Shown: positions 11,512 to 25,400, numbered from the stretch's first letter. The stretch: 64,000 nucleotides of DNA from Thysanoteuthis rhombus (GCA_963457665.1 OY735225.1:1528501-1592500); one strand, 5' to 3'. Notes: generated by a model not told the origin, from the sequence alone. Translations and numbers: made by a program.

Positions 11512-11870
11512 ACAGGTCTGGTTAATCATTCAACAGCATGCCATGTTAGGGGTGATCAATTAAAAAATTGGAAAAAGCAGTGATCAATGGATAAGTTTTG
11601 TTGGGCAGAGATCATTAAAAAAAGTCTGAATTTAAAAAAAAAAAAAAAATAAAATAAATGCCAGACACAAACTAGGGACCAACTTAGCATAAACTAGTAT
11701 AGTAGATTGACCCCCCCCTCCTAATAACTTATTTATTTAAAAAAAACAAACCCCAAAACCCTCTTTCTAAACAGAAGTGGTAAGTGTTTAAATGTTGGCT
11801 GTACACATACATACATAGCCAGACAGTGGGACCAACTCAAGAACTGTCTTGGTGAACAGTTTTGAATAGC
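11512..11870 (+). mobile_element. MITE family A, decayed copy
   Basis: Starts CAGGTCTGGTTAATCATTCA, then GCATGCCATGTTAGGGGTGA, ACACAAACTAGGGACCAAC and a decayed 3' end. Same family as 29792-30215. Confidence 0.65.
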
Positions 11871-12321
11871 AACAAAATGGTTTGGTAGTTAGTTCAGAAA
11901 AAAAAGAACATCTGTAAACCAAGTAAAAGATATAGATTTAATGGGAGGAAGATTAACCCTTCAGTTGGAGATGACTTTAAGTCAAGTCATTGCTGTTCTA
12001 TGGCTCAACTGCAAATGATACAAATTTTTCTTTGTAACCAACGGACTTTTCCACTGAGAGTTACAGACAATTTTTCCTGCTTGTAATTTCAAGGGGAAAT
12101 ATCCATTCTTTATAGAGAAAACAAACAGTTCAGCTTATTTTGTGCTAAACAAAATAATCACTGCAATTAGGGCAGAGCAACTGAGCCACTCCTGCCGCTG
12201 TTAATGGGTTAATATAAATGAAAAGTTTTGAATTTCGTTAGACAGGGTGTATTAATCATTGTATGACATGGTCAGACTATTTTCCTTTCGGCTTTGTACC
12301 CTCTGGTTGTTGTATCACTAC

Positions 12322-12420
12322 TATGGCTGTGTGTCCTCGGGCCTTCCATGGGTGTCTGTTGTATTCAATGTTCCAGAATACAACAGGCATCCAAGGAAGG
12401 CCTGAGAGTTCACAGCCGTA
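12322..12420. repeat. Long imperfect hairpin (45-bp arms, 9-base loop)
   Basis: The arms 12322-12366 and 12376-12420 are inverted copies matching at about 36 of 45 positions, with several mismatches being G-U pairs in RNA. The core GGCCTTCC and CTGTTGTATTC pair perfectly. Preceded by a stretch (CATTGTATGACATGGTCAGACTATT) related to the MITE at 15527. Confidence 0.7.
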
Positions 12421-13522
12421 ACATTGAGAGAAATGAAAAACAAAGACAAGGAAATATGTTTAACAGGAAAAAAACAATGTTGACAGGGGAAGAAAAAAAA
12501 AATCCCTAAAATATTTTGATTATTACTCCAGTTGAGTCCATATCACACAGAACCATCAGCAGGGATTTAAAAAAACAAAAAACAAGAATTTTTCCTAGAA
12601 AAGAAACAACAAAGTCATTTATATTCATACAAAAAGGATTTAATCAAAAAGTGGAAATTCAATTATTTTATGACATTTTTAAAAGTGTGAGAACACATTA
12701 ATAAATAAACAGGGACTGAATATTCGCTTCTGAATAATAATCCAAGCCAATGAGATTATTTCAAACAACTTTTGTAAAATTTTGTTCAAGTGTCAACAAA
12801 CAGGAAGATACAATTGTTTTTAAAACAATCTGATTTTTTTTCAATTCAAGCAAAATTGTTCTTTCTAAAAAAAAAAATCAAATAATTTAAAAAAAAAAAA
12901 AATCATATATATAAGAGCCATGTCTGTCACACTCACAGTATCGGTAGCAACCATCAGCTAGGTCAGTCACTACCAGGCAAAACCAGCCATCATCATCAGC
13001 AGCAGCCTGGTGTGCGTAAGAAATCAGAGCCATGTCTGTCACACTTATTTAAAAATAAATGCCTATCAAGTCGACGTATGTGACCTGAACAGCAGGAATG
13101 TGTAGATGTCATAATGAGAGAAAAAGAGGAAACTAACAAGAAATGTTGCCTAGAAAGAAATAATTTGTTAATATGCATGTAAGTAAATCGCATAATACAT
13201 ATATTGATTAAAGACAATTTTCATTTGAACTAACATGATGTCATTAAAGTGTTGAACTCATCTTGAATCACCCCACAAACAATAGGTCGGTTTTTCATCT
13301 TATATTATCTGAATGTTGAATTTTACATTTATTCTAATTGTCAACAAAGCAAGGGGCCATGGAATAGTGTCAATAAAAACACACCAATTTATATCTCAGC
13401 TGGATTCATTCCACAAGGTGGAAGAAATCAATAAGAATATAATCTATGATATTATTGAATCAGCATAGTCAGGATTAATGACCCAACAAATAACATGGTG
13501 GCTACATATTCTCTTATCACCC

Positions 13523-13546
13523 GTGTGTGTGTGTGTGTGTGTGTGT
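13523..13546 (+). repeat. (GT)n microsatellite
   Basis: About 24 bases of pure GT in intergenic sequence. Confidence 0.9.
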
Positions 13547-15526
13547 CAGTACCCTTGGTCACATTTTTTGGCACAGACCCTGGAAAATTTGCAAGTGTAG
13601 TCCAGTCTGAGAACAAAAAAGCATTTTCATTTTTTTATCTTTACTTATTTTCACTTTTTTTTTCTTTTTTTTCTCAGAGGAGTGCTAAGTTTACAATAAT
13701 CATCCATTGTGAAATGGACAAATACATTTTGCCACGACAGTGATGTAGCATTAAGATGTTAGGTATTTGTAGAAAAGTTTAGTTTGGAATGAGATAGTGA
13801 GAGATAGAGAGAGAGAAAGTATATGGCTCAATTTGGGATTTAAGAAAAGGAAAAAAGAAAAGAAAATCACATTTCTATTTGTCCTACTGGTTCAGTAACA
13901 CCCATTCCCATATTGAAACTGACAATTCCAGTTGGTTGTATGTGGGCACCTATAACCTCATGAAGTCAATGTATTACTCTATGCAACCTTGTATCACTGT
14001 CTGGAGAGTCAAGGTTAAATATACTTACAGAGAAGGAAGTATTGTGAAATTAAAAAAAATAAAGCATCTAGGCTATGGTAATTCATTTTTAGGCAGAGGT
14101 GGCAATATTCTGCAAGTTCCAACCAGCATTCAAATGTTACGCTTTCAGTTATAATGAGGAAAAGGTTTGGCATTTGAATCAGAAGGTAAGAAGAGAGGAC
14201 AGAAGAGAAAGTTTATTTATTAAGAATGTAAGATGAAAGGGTGAAGAAAAGGAAGTTAGGTAGTTTACTGAAGGGGAAGGAAGATTTTTGCAAATGAAAC
14301 CACTCCATATTTGTACGACATTTAGATAAAAACATGAATGGGTAACAAAGATTGAAAAGGATAAAGAGGAATATAAGAAGGTGCAGGCAAAGAGTGAGAA
14401 AAGAGCTGAGGCATGAGATAATAGATAATTATAGTTGTCAACACCCATGGAATTTCCAAGGGTTCATCTATTTAATATAAAAAGAAGAAAAAAAAAAAAC
14501 AAGATGCCATAAGATAATTGTATTACCAGATCTGAATAAGTGGGAGAGAGCGATTAAAATGATTTTTAAGTCTTCTTGTGTTCCAGAATTTGATGGAATG
14601 TGCCAGAAGGTAATAAATCTCTTCAAAGGGGGGGAAAAAAAAAGGATCAGAGAAAATCAACAATGAAACCGGTGCAGAAGAGTCCGCTTCTCTTTGGTGA
14701 AGGTTACAAATTCGTCATCCTCACAGGCAAGTCCACGGTTGCCATGTTGGGCTATGAGGGAAGATCATCCGAATGTTATAACCAAGATATACCCTACACT
14801 GGCATTGGAATAGCGTCAAACTCGGAAATCGAGTAAATCTAAAGGCATAGGTTCAATATCAGCCTCTTGAGATTGCTCCCTTTAGACTTGCTCGTTTTCC
14901 AAACTTGTTCACAATCTTTGTTGAAGTTCAGATTATCTCCCCTTGTAACCCAATTTTGCAAGTCCAGTGAAAAATATTTGAAAGGGTGTTGCAGATGTAT
15001 GGCACCTGAAGCTATCCAAAGGAAGATTTAAAATGAAATACCTTTCTTGAAGGATCCATATTATAATAATCTAGTGTTAATAACACAGTGCATTGCTTTG
15101 ATTACTAACATATTATGATAAGTATCTGACTTATCCATTTGAAAAATCTTTTTTCAAATTAGTACTTTTCTTACTTAATAAAAATCAAATATCATATAAT
15201 ACAGATCAAAATACCAGTAGACTGCAAAAATGAAATAAATAAAAGGCATTACTCCAAAGACTGACAGGGGGGGGGGGTGCTGATGAATTAATGTATCCAT
15301 ATGAGTGAACAATATCTTCTTTAACTTAATCAATAAGATAAAGCATTATGTTCAAATGGTCACTTAAGTTTACAAGTTTTAAACACACTAGAAAAACAAG
15401 ATGTTAGCTTGTTACAATCCTCATATCAGTCAGTATTACAAGCAATCACATAAACAAATTTTGCAAATTAAAAAAAAAGAAGTTAAAGTAAAAAGCTAGT
15501 ATTTAAACATTAAGCTATTGACTGAA

Positions 15527-15870
15527 TTTTGACAGGATTATCAAACATTGTATATGATATGGTCAGACTATTCCCTCATTTATTCACAATATTTCTGCTG
15601 AATACCCTACAGTCTTCCATTCCTTATACATATACAAGTCACCTAATCGAAGGTAAGCAACTAGGAATTTGGCATTGAAATACAACACCAAAGTATAGAA
15701 ATATATATTTAAAAAAATAGATGTGACAGGTTCATACAAGCATGCATTCTAGGAAGTGATTCCACTTTCTTGAACCAAGAACAACAGACAAAGGCTAAAA
15801 TGCTGTAAACAAATGAGTATACAGATGGGGAATATAGTCCGACCCTATCAAACACAATGACTAATCTATC
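15527..15870. mobile_element. MITE with inverted ends (~340 bp)
   Basis: The left end TTTGACAGGATTATCAAACA... with ATGGTCAGACTATTCC is mirrored at the right end by GGAATATAGTCCGACCCTAT followed by CAAACACAATGAC. No coding capacity. A related left end is at 12240-12285. Confidence 0.5.
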
Positions 15871-15888
15871 GGTTTATTTTTATTATCA

Positions 15889-16128
15889 GATGAAATATAA
15901 CCTTTTATTTTTTATTAATTTTGACTTTTTTTAACTTCATCCTAATTCTTAGAGACTTTCAATCACCTCTTCCACTTGGACCATCATTCTACAGCAATTC
16001 TTACTCTTTAATTCCGATTGTGCTGTAGAATGATGGTCTGAGTCAAAGTTGTGACAAAAAGCAACTAAGAATTAAGATGAAGGTAAAAACTAGACAAAAT
16101 TATAAGAATAAAATTCAAATGATGTGTT
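15889..16128. repeat. Foldback element, ~105-bp arms
   Basis: 18-bp perfect inner arms GACCATCATTCTACAGCA (15979-15996) and its complement (16021-16038), extending outward as imperfect pairing (CATCCTAATTCTTAG against CTAAGAATTAAGATG). The loop is 24 bases. A single-arm relative lies at 8790-8875. Confidence 0.7.
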
Positions 16129-18028
16129 CACGTACCACTGAAAAGGAAATCATCAGAGGTCTCCTTGAAGGAAGACCACAGATAATGGGGTGAGGACATC
16201 TGAAAAGGGAAACTGTGGATAAGGGAGACCACAGAAAGAGAAACTATCGCATACAGGAATCGCTAGAAGGGAAATTATAGATTATACAAATTATATTAAA
16301 AAAAACAATTTTAATCAATAATCCTCTGCTTGTGGACATTGATAACATACATCTTTATCTATCACAAGAATTGATTAAAAAAAAAAAAAAATGAATAAAT
16401 AATTGTTTTTTAATGATGTCAGTTAACTGGGGATCGACAAACCTTATAGAGATGTGCGTGAACACATCTAAAAAGACTGATCAACTGGATTTCTTTCCTG
16501 ATCTTAACAATCACTGAATCTGAGATGAGAAGTGAGAAAACACCAGCAACAATGAAGAGTACAAGAATGAGAGACACTTTCAATGTTTTTATGGTCAGCA
16601 TAGAAATATTACCGAACACTATGGCCCCAATGCTGAAATATACCAAAGGCTTTAAAAATAGTACTCAATGCACTTAGCACAAGGACTAGGAATGAGGAAC
16701 CTCTTCATGTTGGATACACTAGCAACGTCAAGTAGGATCAGCATCTAAATGGCTGACTAGGTGTCATGAACGGAACAAAGCTTTGACAGGCCTGGCAAGC
16801 TGGAAGTGGGTCTTACTAACAATTGCTTGTGTGTAACTAAACCACAAAACCTGTGATGAGGTTATGACTGGAAAACGATGATAGAAACATTGAGGTGGTG
16901 TAACATGGATAACGGAATAAGTGAACAGAGTTCCAGTTTCAACCAAGGCTGCTCAAGTTCATTGAGCACAAATGCCCTTGGGAAAGGAATGAATCTATTC
17001 CTTCATGCAGCTATGGGTGAAGGACAGGACAGTTCATGCCCTTCAGCTCTGTAAGGCAATTCATTTTGGGTGTTGGGCTAACAACTCCAACCCTCAACTT
17101 ATTTAGGCTATATGTAGATATGCTTCAAATTTCATGGCAATTTCAAATATGGCAGCCAATTTGAATACATAATGGAGGCAGATGACCATTACATTTACCA
17201 TAAATGAAATCCATATCTTATAACCTTCAAAAAGGATATATGACTTCCCAGGATTTCTCTGAAAATGAGAAAACTTGAATCCATCCATTACCGCACTCGC
17301 TTTGTAACCCTTAAAACCCGGGCCTGAATGAGTTAAAACCTGGTGGCTACTGAAACCATAATGTGGCTCTATAGTCCACAAGGAGTTTATAAGAATGAGG
17401 GGAAAAAAATAGAAACTTTTGAAATGTCTCAGCCACCTCTTCTGCATTTGAGGTTTTTCAATAAATTCTTGAGGATTTCTGAGGTCATTTGTTCAGAAAT
17501 CCACAACATTTGGAAGATCCTTGGAACATGAAGTAAAATAAGTCATTCATTGGGTCACTTTATGATGATAAGGACTCAAAAGAATATAAAATTGAGAACA
17601 AAAAGATTTCTCTAAAAAATCTGCTTTCATCAAGTACAGTGACTTTGAGCAGAAATTTTAAAAATTCTGGGACATATGTTCTGTAGATCTTTATAAGAAT
17701 TCTACTGAGACATTTTAATTCAGGTATTAAGCATCTCAACAGATAAATCTTGAAAGGGTTGAGAGAGTTTGCTTTTTCACTTCTGATGAAAGGAAATTTA
17801 GATTGATTAAGGAAATAATATTTTGAAAAAGGTAAATAAAAGTCTGAATTAAATGACATCAAAGATATCATTCAAAAAGTAATTAGCAAATTCATTTGTT
17901 GTCAGGATAAATAATCTACTTCAAAAGTGCATCTAATTTTGAAAAATTGTTGAGGTCTTTTATTAAAAGTACTGAAGATTCTGTGGAATTTCTCAATTTG
18001 AATAAAGGTGACCAACTCAATCTTTATA

Positions 18029-18224
18029 CAGGTATCATCTCTTATAGCATGGGTGTTGGGGTCCAAGAAAGCTAACTATGTTAAAAATCCAGCCATGATA
18101 ACCAAGGTTACCAATTCAGGTATTTTGGATCTACATCTAGCCTTCTAGAGTTTGATTAATATTTTGGGGTCCACCATCAACTAATGTTATCTCATAAACC
18201 GTGCTATAACAGGGGAGGTCTGTA
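18029..18224. mobile_element. MITE family C, copy 1
   Basis: Right end GTGCTATAACAGGGGAGGTC, left end ACAGGTATCATCTCTTATAG: roughly 24-bp inverted ends. The inner GTGTTGGGGTCCAAGAA and TTTTGGGGTCCACCATC are shared with the copies at 20456, 33044 and 37287. The termini resemble pogo/Tigger ends. Confidence 0.65.
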
Positions 18225-18844
18225 ATGTCTTCATTGTTTTGGTGATTAGTTCAAATTTAATTCAATAAACTCTTAACAGAATGCAAATCAAAAATACATC
18301 CATTTATTTCATTCTTAGGCAATAGTAATAAAACAATAGTTTCATAATTCCAGGTTTTGCAAAATAAGCCCATCTTTTTGATTCTTCCAGCCCACTGCTT
18401 TTTGGGTTTTTTTTTTCTTTGTAATGACCAACATGTTGAAAAAGCGGCAAAAATTATTGCCACAGCCTTGATTAACAATAACTTAATTAGCAATAATCAC
18501 TTGGGTACGTATAATCAGTTTCCAAAAGTTTTGCTATGACAACTTGTCGCAGGAAAACACACGTACAAAAAAGAAAAAAACAATAGTCTCAAAGAATCAA
18601 GAAGGTCGGCTCATTTTGTGCCAACCTGTCTAATATTCATCGACCTCAAAACGATCAGTCAAAAAAAGAAGTCCAATGAGAGTGTACGTGTGTGACCACT
18701 ATTTGAACCCAGTCAACCTTCACTTTATCTACTTAACTTATCTGCATTTATATCTGTAGAGAGAAATGAGTAGATCCAATGAGAGAAATGTCCTGCACAC
18801 ATTTTATGGTAAACAGTCAACACAATGAGTGAACACAGGAAGGG

Positions 18845-19102
18845 TTGCCAAATTTGGCCAGAAGGGGAGATAAACCATGCTTTATCTCAGATTTAATCAA
18901 CACAGGCATTGGAATTTAGAAATCAAGTGAATCTGGAGGCAGAGTTTCAATATCAGCCTCTCAGAGTAAGGTCATCTCAAGAGATTGGTATTGAAACTCT
19001 GCATCCAGATACACTTAATTTCCAAATTCCAATGCCTGTGTTGGGTAAGGCTCTGAGATAGAATTTGGATTATTCCCCTTTCTGGTCGAATCTGGCAACC
19101 CA
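18845..19102. mobile_element. Foldback MITE family B, copy 1
   Basis: Left arm GGGTTGCCAAATTTGGCCAG, AGGGGAGATAAACC, CACAGGCATTGGAATTTAG; right arm mirrors it (CCAATGCCTGTGTTGGGTAA ... CTGGTCGAATCTGGCAACCC). The arms are about 120 bp; almost the whole element is palindromic. It lies just after the GPAA1 stop, so it may be in the GPAA1 3'UTR. Confidence 0.75.
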
Positions 19103-19195
19103 GATCAAAGGTGTTCCAACAAATCAGTGTTGAAGGACTCATAAACTTGTTGATAAAATAGCAGAAGTGGAAAAAAAGAATTATCCTAGGGGAAG

Positions 19196-19478
19196 CTAAC
19201 TTAGCAGACCTTCGACTCTCATACGTGAAACACCCCATAGCATAATCCAGTTGGGGTAAATAGCAAAGCAAAATACTGGGTAGGTCCAACAAGAGAGCAA
19301 GGAATAGTCCAGGATGCTAAGGAGGGTTGTATCCCGCATCAGGTTCCAGGCAGTTGTCAGAAGGTCAAAGCTGGATTTAGGCCAGTGGTCATCCAAAACT
19401 GTGATGACGGAACCCATGTACACAAGCACAGGCGGAGAAACAAGCAACAGCAGCAACGATTGAATGCAACGAACAATT
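19196..19478 (-). CDS. GPAA1: GPAA1 coding exon 12 (C-terminus)
   Basis: Encodes the last hydrophobic segments ([20 protein letters not shown], then [17 protein letters not shown]) and the stop. Human ends SLGLYPCWLLFWNVLFWK; here the tail after LWG is [10 protein letters not shown]. Acceptor TATTTTCAG. No AATAAA was seen close behind the stop, so the 3'UTR end is unknown. Confidence 0.93.
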
Positions 19479-22400
19479 CTGAAAATAAATAAATAAAATA
19501 AAAAAGAATTAAAGAATGAATAAAAAAAAATACTTAACTGCAATATGAAGGGTGAGGAATAACAATCAAGAAACGGTTCTGGTTAGTCACTCAACAGAAA
19601 CCATCATTTGAACAATATCTTTTGGCAGCATGCCATGTTGGGGGTAACCAATAAATAAATTGGAAAAAAGAGGACAATCAATGAATAAGTACTTGTAATC
19701 ACTATAGTCTGAATTAAAAACAAAAAAACAAAAAACAAGTATGAATGCTGTCAGACAGAAACTACGGGATCAATTTGGTATAAATTTACATTATAAATTG
19801 AACCTGACCACTAAAAAGCTATCAATGGGGAATTTTTTAAATCCCCCAAAACAGTTCTTTCCCTAGACATATTATTATACTAATAATAATGAGTCAAGGC
19901 TTGAATTTTCAGCCCTCTAGCTCCAATTTTGCGGCCAGTAGATAGCCAACCAGCTCTACTTACAAACGAGAGAAACCTATTTTGACAGTATTGATCGACA
20001 GTTCCAAATATAAAAATTGGTAATGATTGAAAATGAATCATGTAATAAAAAACTAAATTGAGATTGACTTACTTGTTTGATACTGGTTGTACCATTGTGG
20101 ACACAGGAACCATTGCAGCAGCCAAGAAGAAGGCAAGAGAGATGTTCATCAAAGCAATGGAGAAAAGAATAACAGCTTGAAAGATGAGGGCGACACACTT
20201 AAGTAAAGGCCAATCCACCTGAAAACCAGTGTCCAATTCACTAGTTTTTCTGTTTTGGAAAATGATAAAGAGATGGAAGATTCCAGAAAATTAGAGATGA
20301 AAGTCAAAGATGATATCAAAAATTTACACAATAAAGTTTTATATAGGTATTAACTAGGCTTAGCTTAGTCTGGCAAAAGACCAAGTATGGAGCTTCCTGT
20401 ACAGTAAGACAGTGATAATTCTTATATAACAGTTATCATACAAGATGGCAATAAAACAGGCCTCCCCTGTTATAGCACGGTTCGCATTATAACACGACTA
20501 GAAGGTGGACCCTAAATTGTAATCTAGCTCTAAAATAGCTATTTTTTTCATTTATTGGTTATAATGCGATTGGCTCTCATGGACCCCAAAACCAGCTTTG
20601 TAATGGGGATCACTTGTAGTAGGAAAATAAGAGATGAGAATAACTAAAATTTCTTATAGAAATTACCCACAAGATTTTCAAAAGTTTCACTTATTTGAAA
20701 AAAAAAAAAAAGACTTTAACATTCTGAAAAACCTTGATTTATATGAACTTACTTCATACAATTTCAATTCAAAATAGAAATAAATACATGACTCACCATC
20801 ACAGTCAATAATTGAACAAACGCAGCATTAAATATGGAAGATTCTAGAGAATCTGGATGTTTTTAGTGAACTCATTAAAATAGGGTACAAAAAAAGGTCA
20901 AAAAGCTTTTTTCAGAAAAAAATTTCTTCTCTTTAATGAGGAATCATCATTAGTATACAGTAATTTATTCAAACTAGGATCCTCATCTTGGTTGTTATAG
21001 TCACATTTTGCCCATTTTACGCATGGCCTTCTCCGGGCGCCTGGGAATTTTAAACTGAACCCATTATTCAATCCAGGGGGAGTTTATTGTTCCCATTCTG
21101 TTGTCCGTGTAAGAAGAGTTTTCGTTGAACATTGGATTATTCTTTTTAGTTGATTTGTCCTTGCTTTAGCTTCTTCTTTAATCAGAGTAGATACTTTTCA
21201 CTGCAAGACCCAGGTATTGAACTCATAACAACCAGATAACTAAATGCATTTACCAACATCTGTATCCATTACGCCACGGGTTTTGTAACTTTTAAAGCAC
21301 AAGGACCCCTCCTATAAAGTAAATATTCTGGCAAACCTCTATTTTTAGCATTTAGTTTCAAACTGTAATCAGTGAACTACAATAATAGACAATTTTTTTT
21401 TCTTTTGAAAATCATGTTCATTCTGATTTTGATACATTTTGTTTTAAGATCTTTAAATTTTGTAATGGAAGAGGACTTAATGAAAGAGTATCTAGATATT
21501 TCTCAAGATAGATGGCATGAAAATTTAGATAATTATACATATTATTTGAGGCAATTCTAGATATAAACAATAAACAAAAAATAAGGGAGCCTGTGGGCCA
21601 AGGATGTGTGACTCCAATATTTCTTTATAAATCTTCTAGTGGGATTAAAATAAGGTGGCAGGCCAAATCTCAGCCACAATAGCTTTGAAGGGTTATAATT
21701 TTGGTGAGGGTCATTGCTGTACTCAATGTCATTGTTGTTACGAAGGGAAAATAAAGTCAACTCCAGAGAAGGTGTTTATAAAAGAAAACTTACTTAGAGA
21801 TGAATCTGGGGAAGAAAAGACAGGCACAGAACAGTGCAAGTAATCCATAAGTGACAGCTTCATCAGTCTGGATTTGTAGTTGCCTCGTCTGTCGGCTGAA
21901 TATTTCAGGGGAGTAATAGGCCATTAGACCCATCAGGTAACTCAAAAGAAGAACAGGGATTATAGACAACATGTCTCGAGATTTTGCGGCACCCTGGAAA
22001 GAAAAGAACAAATCTTACAGCAAGCAAAAAGCTATATTTTAAAGTTTTGTGTATTTTAATTGAGATAAGATAATGCAAGGGCCCAAACACTACAATTGTT
22101 TTGAGATTGTTGGTTTCAACTTGGTTCATCTTCTGAAAACAATGTTTCAGCCACCATACCCGACGGCCTTCATCAGGTGGGTGACGATATTTCAGGAAGC
22201 TAAGACTGGAGGTTGTGGCCGTCAATCAGCTATACAATTTTGATTGGAAGCAGTCGTTAGTATTGACAGGTCATAAATATGTTGGTGTCCAGGGTTGTTG
22301 CTCTGACCTAACCACTTCAACCCAAAATCAGAAAACAGAATGGAGACAGTCTGTCTTCAGCTTCTCTCTTAGCTTCTGCAACCTCACGACCAATGACAAC

Positions 22401-25400
22401 TATCAGAAGAAGGGCCCAGGGTAGAAGGCCAAAATGATGTATTTAAAAGACAAACTAAGATGAGGACAACAGCCTCAATATTAAATTCATTGTTATTGAT
22501 TGTTACGTTATCATATTCATTGTTATTGATTGTTACGTTATCATATTCATTGTTATTGTTACGTTATTAAATTCATTATGTTATTAAATCCATTGTTATT
22601 GATTGTTATGTTATTAAATCCATTGTTATGTTATTATATTCATTGTTATAAACAACTTTAATCCGTAAAAAATTAATATGACTAACATTATATGATTTTT
22701 GATTCTTTCTAAATAAAGTGTCTAATAAGGGACTGACAGATTTTGATAACAATAACTGCTTAATAACATTATCCATAATTTCAATAAACATCTTCCTTTG
22801 TATATACCAACCTCAGCCTTTTCCATTTCATTACCAGTAAAATCATCATCATCATCATCATCATCATCCTCCTCATCATCACCATCATTGTCTTCTTCAT
22901 CTTCTCCATTTTCCTCAGGTGGATCTATAGAGGTTGCCTCGGGAACGTCTTCCTCTCCACTATCCTTTTTCACCTCATCACTCGCCTCTGCTTCAGGTTC
23001 ATTCTTTTTTTTCTCTTCCAGGTCGAGTTTTTTGGTTTGCTTTTTTACGTCAGTTTTTTCTTCTTTGGACGTCTTTCCTTCCTGGGCTAATTTTTCTTCC
23101 TGGGCTGATCTCTCAGGTCCAATCCACATGGCAATGGCCTAATAAGGGTTTGTCAAGGAGAAGAGTAGAATGCAGTTGAGGATCATTCAAGGTCATAGTA
23201 GCCAGATTTTGGTCAGAAGGATAGATAATTCGAACTTTATCTCAGAGACACACCCAATATAGGCACTGGAGCTGGTATTGAACCTTAACTTCCAGATTCG
23301 ATGAATTTTAAATTCAACCCTATTCCAGTGTCTGTGTTGGCCAGGTCTCTGAGAGAAAGCTTGGATTATCTCCCCTTCTGCCCCCAAAAGGAAATACTGT
23401 TCAAAACATTTTGCAAAACGAACAAATTTACTGCAATAAAATAAACACTAACCAGAGAGTGGCAGTTCAGTTTGTCAAGGAATTTAGTGAATCAAAGTGG
23501 TATAATACTGGACTATTCATCCAGCAACCTTGGAACCAGAGGTGACACGAATTTCTGGACTAAAGCTTATTATATACTTGACATGTAAAACAGATTATGG
23601 AAAGTAAAAAAGAAAAATTGCATTTAACAGAAACAAATTATAAACTAGCCAGCTTTAACAAAGTAGCCGTTTTTTCTGGTAATTCCAGTTCTCTGGGAGC
23701 TGAATAAATGGTCTAGTATCGTATCTCAAAATTAAACTATCAAGCTGATTGTTTTACTAAAAAATCTGTCTCATTTCTGATAATGAAAATTAGCTCTATT
23801 TTGCTCTGTCTAATAATTTGTCTAGCCAGGTGGATTTGAAGTCTTATGTTAGAAACTGGCAACATTACTGTTTCTTCAGTTTTCAAGTTGGTCTGGCTGA
23901 CTGACTATGCATGTATCATGCATACAGGCTGCTTGTAGGGAACTGGAGGGCTGAAAATTTCAACATTTACTCCTAATTATGTCTAAAAAGAAAAAAAAAA
24001 AATTTTTTTTACTCCGCCCTAGATTTTGGTGGGGGTTCAGTTTGCAACATAAGTTTATGTTAAATTGATCCCCTAGTTTGCATCTGCTTGTTTTATGAAA
24101 ATTGAGTCTTTTCCAAGTGATCACTGCCCAACAAAAGGCCGGGGAAGTAACTTATTCATTGATCACCTCTTTTTCTGATTTTTCTAATTAATCATCCCAC
24201 ATGGCATGCTACCAAAAGAATTTTGTTGTGTGATAGTTTCTATTAAGTGACTAAGCAGACTTTTTTTTCTTTTTTTTTTCCTCTTTAAAGAATACCAAAA
24301 TCCAATGCAGGGTTGTGGAGGCATCACAGCTGATGGGTGTGTCAGGGTGAAATAGAGCCAATCCCTCTCCAAACTGATTTGGAATCATTTTGTTAGATTG
24401 GTTGCCAAGTGCAGTAAGCCAGACTAATCTACCCTACTATTAACTCATAGCCAGGGTGAAAAGAGATGGATTCATGGCTTTCCCAAGAGTATTAGGGCAA
24501 AGTCAATGCAAATTGTCTCAGCTGAAGTTTGAATTCTGCTCACTGAAATAATTTTTAGTGCTGTTAACCGTTCAGCTACTCCACACCTTTTGTATCAAAA
24601 TTAAAATTAATCCTTCAACTCATTTCTGCAGTGAAAAAAAAAAAAAGGAAATGCAGGGCTGCCTGCTCTTGGGGGGAGGGGGAGAGCTCCAAATCCTCTC
24701 TTGCTCCCAACTAAAACATTTTCAATCTTGAACCAATTCGAGAAGTTTTGAGGCCATATGGGGCAAGTATTTTGACAGATACTGACTAATTTTTCCTATC
24801 AGTGAATTTTTTGTACAAAAAGCTAGATTTGCAGGTTTTGATTAAATAAACTTTTGATCAAATTAAAACAACATATCTATTTCTTGTAAAAAATAAATAA
24901 ATACATAGTTTTAACTACATATTTATTTATTTTTTGTAAAACAGTTTGATTTCTCAAACCTTTAATTGTAGAACGATAGTTGTATTCATATCCTTGTTTG
25001 AGATTAAATGAATTTTTGATCAAATTAAATAAAACTTCTTATTTTTTGTAAAAAAGTTAAAATTTCACCCATTAGGCAATTTCACTGATTTGGCGTAACA
25101 TTATAGACGGAGGGGACGCAGTTCTCCCTCCCGAGACAGGTAAGGAAATGTCTTTTCTCCACAGCACTTCACCAATGAGTAATTACATTTAATGAAGAGA
25201 TTTATCACATTTATTGTTGTGTTTTCCTATTTTGTAAAAGGATACTTTGATCAAGCCTGCAGCAGCCATTAAACTAAAAGGTGGCATGTAGAGACCAATG
25301 GAAATATAGCGATTGGTGGCTGGCATGATGTAGAAAAAGAAGGATTGGTGAAATCGCTCTAAAAGATTGTTCAGGCTGCGAAATATACCTTCCACGATGC

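Larger units (their letters stand above)
11458..19195. other. Intergenic region between convergent KIF6 and GPAA1
   Basis: No gene recognised. It holds a MITE-A copy (11512-11870), a 45-bp-arm hairpin (12322-12420), a 20-bp direct repeat (12914/13026), (TG)n (13523-13546), a MITE (15527-15870), a foldback (15889-16128), a decayed open frame near 17103-17447 that looks like repeat, and MITE families C and B (18029-18224, 18845-19102). Confidence 0.6.

Noticed and set aside
17103-17447. 114-codon minus-strand gene
   Set aside because: The 3' part shares a short block (GTCCACAAGGAG region) with 10080-10140, no domain is seen and no splice context supports it; treated as repeat.
22482-22650. CRISPR-like array
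   Set aside because: Units are AT-rich, degenerate and contiguous with no spacers, in an animal intron: a minisatellite.
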